Below are positions 60,687 through 64,000 of a stretch of DNA of 64,000 nucleotides, one piece after another; position 1 is the first letter of the stretch; each line of letters begins with the position of its first letter. Location of the stretch: assembly GCA_029891345.1 (NCBI GenBank), contig CM057000.1:122435838-122499837 (forward strand). Reading direction: 5' to 3'. Origin of the DNA: Dryococelus australis. Taxonomy: Eukaryota > Arthropoda > Insecta > Phasmatodea > Phasmatidae. The notes below the pieces were generated by a model. That model saw nothing but the letters and a program-made list of their open reading frames with translations, did not search any database and was not told the DNA's origin. The position numbers were made by a program, and so were the translations under genes.

Positions 60687-60875
60687 TCAACTGCCGGCCA
60701 CCACTGCTAGAACATCAGTGTTGCCACGTGGTTGATGGGAACCACTGTGCAGGAGGTTGGCGTAAGTGCTCACCCTGTTGCAATAGAAGCCAAGCAGCTG
60801 GCACATCTGACACAGTCTCTGTGGGTGCACATCACCGTGGTACCTCTCTTCCTCCCTAAATTTCTCCAGTGGTTT
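60687..60875 (-). CDS. ZCCHC24: ZCCHC24-like zinc-finger protein, last coding exon
   Basis: After the acceptor TTCATTGTGTTTGCAG, a phase-0 exon of 62 codons plus stop begins KPLEK and continues HPQRLCQMCQLLGFYCNRV, then a 27-residue tail. This matches the C-terminal CxxC part of the conserved ZCCHC24 protein, which in vertebrates has KPLEK or PLEKPDG then HPQ-LC-KC--LGYYC-RV and ends there. The tail after NRV is extra. It follows the exon at 63163-63327. The protein is a metazoan 3CxxC-type zinc-finger protein, probably nucleic-acid binding; its role is not established to my knowledge. The Gypsy element starts about 125 bp downstream, probably in the 3' UTR. Confidence 0.85.
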   Translation of the reverse strand, partial: KPLEKFREEERYHGDVHPQRLCQMCQLLGFYCNRVSTYANLLHSGSHQPRGNTDVLAVVAGS

Positions 60876-61202
60876 CTGCAAACACAATGAACTTGGTTCT
60901 AAAACCACAACATGGTCTCCACCACCACGTGCTTTCACTGTCTGAGAGTAATTTGCTTCCATATTAACGTGTATACTAGCTTAAAACCATCAATAGGGCC
61001 AGGAGCTGATCCATGGGGGCTAAGGGCGCTTGAGCCTCTCCCGGGGATTTTGACTTAACCCTGGATAAAATGAGAGTATTCTTGAAATTAACCATATTTT
61101 TACTATAGAATCAATAACTTACTAATACACTTAGTAAAGTAAGAAGAAATTTAAAAAATGTACTTAGATAGCTTATCCTAAATGTAAATACTGATATTTA
61201 TA

Positions 61203-61740
61203 CACTGACATGTGAAAAGTCATAGAATACAAATGTAGTTATGTGGAAGCCTTCCTCTAGTCCAGCAAAATGCAGCAACCCGTTTTGGCATTGATTAAAC
61301 AAATGGACGAAACACGGAGAGTGTTGACCCATGCCCTCGGGTAGCTATCCACAGCTCCCTGCTATTTGTATGTGCAGGATCTTGGGTGAGAATGGACCTC
61401 TCCATCGCATGGCTATAAATTACCTATAGTGTTCTTATCAGGTGAACGAGGTGGCCGCAACAGTCATTGAAACTCTCCGGAATGCTCCTCGAACCAATTT
61501 TGGACAAGTTTGACCGATGGCACGGTGCATTATCCTGCTGAACTATCCCCTTGTTGTGGGGGTACATGAAGTCCATGAAGAGCTGCAGTGCAATGCAATG
61601 ACCAGCACACGCTCACTCGCACAATGATAGACCACAACTGACACATGTCTGGGCACTTCCAAGATGTAACGGTGTGATGGTGCCACTGACTATATATTAC
61701 CTTTACGTACTATTTTTCCTTGACTTTTGGCATGTCAGTG
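61203..61740 (-). mobile_element. Tc1/mariner deletion derivative
   Basis: The left end CACTGACATGTGAAAAGTCA and the reversed right end CACTGACATGCCAAAAGTCA differ by two bases and are flanked by TA. On the minus strand the interior keeps the Tc1 transposase C-terminal half in pieces: GIVQQDNAPCHRS (the second catalytic Asp region), WFEEHSGEF, and PPRSPDKN, in shifted frames. The N-terminal half is missing. At 538 bp it is an internally deleted, inactive copy inside the ZCCHC24 intron. Confidence 0.85.
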
Positions 61741-62091
61741 TATATATTAATAAAAGTGAATGCTTACTGGTAAGCATGTGGTTTGAACGTAATTCACCCT
61801 ATGTACCTCCTTAAACTTTATGTAGATATGCCACTAAGTATGGCCATCTACAAGTGTTAGCCAAAAAAAGGGAGTCCCACCCATGGTGCCACCACAGTGT
61901 TTGCTTGGTGGCCAATTTTAAAATACCCTGTGGCAGAACACATGATTCAAAGTGTACACTTTGTAAAGTTCCTCTGGAAGACTGAAGAGAAGGATTTGGT
62001 GGCTGCTAACATGGAGATCTTCAGCATCATGAATGGCTGGCTGGAAACTGAGGCATGATGTCACACATACCAAGTGATTAAGAGGCACAAG

Positions 62092-62217
62092 GCATTTTCC
62101 TGTGAATGCCCATACCATCACCCATGGCATGAGGCATTGTCCTGTGAATGTCCATACTATCACCCATGGCAGGTAGCATTGTCCTGTGAATGTCCATACC
62201 ATCACCCATAGTAGGTA
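62092..62217. repeat. 42-bp tandem repeat, three copies
   Basis: Units start at 62092, 62134 and 62176, each GCATT-TCCTGTGAATG-CC then ATA-CATCACCCAT. The minus-strand frame of repeated WTFTGQC is a by-product. Confidence 0.9.
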
Positions 62218-63072
62218 GTTTATATTATCAGTAAGGGATCTTGCTTACTCATTTACTAGCAAAAAATGACAGCAAGCTATCTGCACATAAATAAACCACT
62301 GTTAAATGGTATTCGTTTAGTTTTCATATTTGTTCAATGGCTTTTCTGGTTTGAATTAAAATTTTGAACTGGAAGAAACCAACAAATCTTTTTACACTTA
62401 TGATTTCTGACAGGGTCTGTGATATTTACTATGTATTATTTAATCATTTCTTACTAATGACCCTGCTTTTATGCTTTTCAGCTAACTGGAAGAGCAAAAT
62501 CAAACAGAAACCTAAGCTGTAAAAATTGGTACACACATTCATAATTTGCCATGGATTTTCATATGTAATTTTATAAATCAATAGTCAAGTCTTTGGTTGC
62601 CAAGGTAACCTAGAGATTTTAAATTGTACTACTTTTGAGCACAAGAACTGTGAGGAAATATTGACTTGATGTGAATAACCGACATCAGATCCGGCAAACA
62701 AGTGTTTGGTACACACACACACATGATCATTGGTGCATGAGACGAGCAGGGAGGCGGGAGGTAGCGTACACTCAGACTGAATTTTCTTCTAGGGTGAGTT
62801 TGTGCAAGGTAGAGGTGAATTTATATTTATTTTATGGATCATGTGCCAACAAACCCACAAGCATGTCCCCGTACTCCTGAACATAAACTAATTGGTAAAG
62901 GGGGAGAAAAAAATGTTCTGCTGGGATCCATCCCCTCTCCCCCAATTATGGGTGGTGCCTACAGGCCTAAAGATGCCCCCTAGTAAGATGGAGAGGTTAC
63001 TTCACCATTGGATGCAAGTAGGTTGTCTGTCTCTATCTGTAGTAAACAAGCGGATTCACTGTTGAAATGTCA

Positions 63073-64000
<928 letters not shown>

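Overview
This looks like a 64 kb piece of an animal nuclear genome, most likely an arthropod with a large, repeat-rich genome. The evidence is AT-rich DNA with widely spaced short coding exons bounded by GT/AG splice signals, a recognisable metazoan gene (ZCCHC24-like), and a dense mix of Ty3/Gypsy, Penelope-like (GIY-YIG), pogo/Tigger, Tc1 and MITE sequences. There is no bacterial gene organisation. The species cannot be named from the window.

Host genes. (1) On the plus strand, three exon-like segments at 9217-9341, 17713-17880 and 26032-26163 have splice signals in compatible phases and end in a stop codon. They look like the 3' end of one gene whose Pro/Gln/Ser-rich product I do not recognise. 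(2) On the minus strand, the last two coding exons of a ZCCHC24-like 3CxxC zinc-finger gene lie at 63163-63327 and 60687-60875; the gene must continue beyond the right edge. (3) Less certain exon-like open frames occur at 9863-10235 (minus), 32961-33153 (plus) and 40547-40744 (plus).

Mobile DNA. The window is dominated by at least eight diverged long-LTR-like repeats in both orientations (about 0.16-1.03, 1.6-2.1, 12.4-13.2, 21.6-22.8, 29.9-30.9, 32.9-34.6, 37.5-38.4 and 51.8-52.5 kb). They share an A/T-rich TATA motif, a CTTGTTGGCTCTCAG motif or a CCAGGT...ACCTGG hairpin. Several are followed by a short gag-like frame with a P-L-F-x-P-P-T-like core. Two recognisable Ty3/Gypsy elements lie on the minus strand: a nearly full-length broken copy at 56010-60560, with LTRs, gag, protease, RT, RNase H and integrase, inserted about 125 bp downstream of the ZCCHC24 stop codon; and a 5' gag-protease fragment at about 31.1-32.5 kb. 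There are also pogo/Tigger remnants (3.1-3.3 and 4.35-6.42 kb), two GIY-YIG retroelement tails (14.1 and 24.7 kb), a Tc1 deletion derivative (61203-61740) and a TA-flanked MITE family (7193-7610, 26250-26622, fragments elsewhere).

Simple and tandem repeats include (AT)n at 16.7 and 31.8 kb, a GAGT-type array at 43.0 kb followed by two adjacent minisatellites (43.66-44.19 kb), a 191-bp duplication at 38.4-38.8 kb, and a 42-bp triplication in the ZCCHC24 intron region. Long stretches between these hold nothing I can identify. All coordinates of repeats given as approximate are judged by eye.
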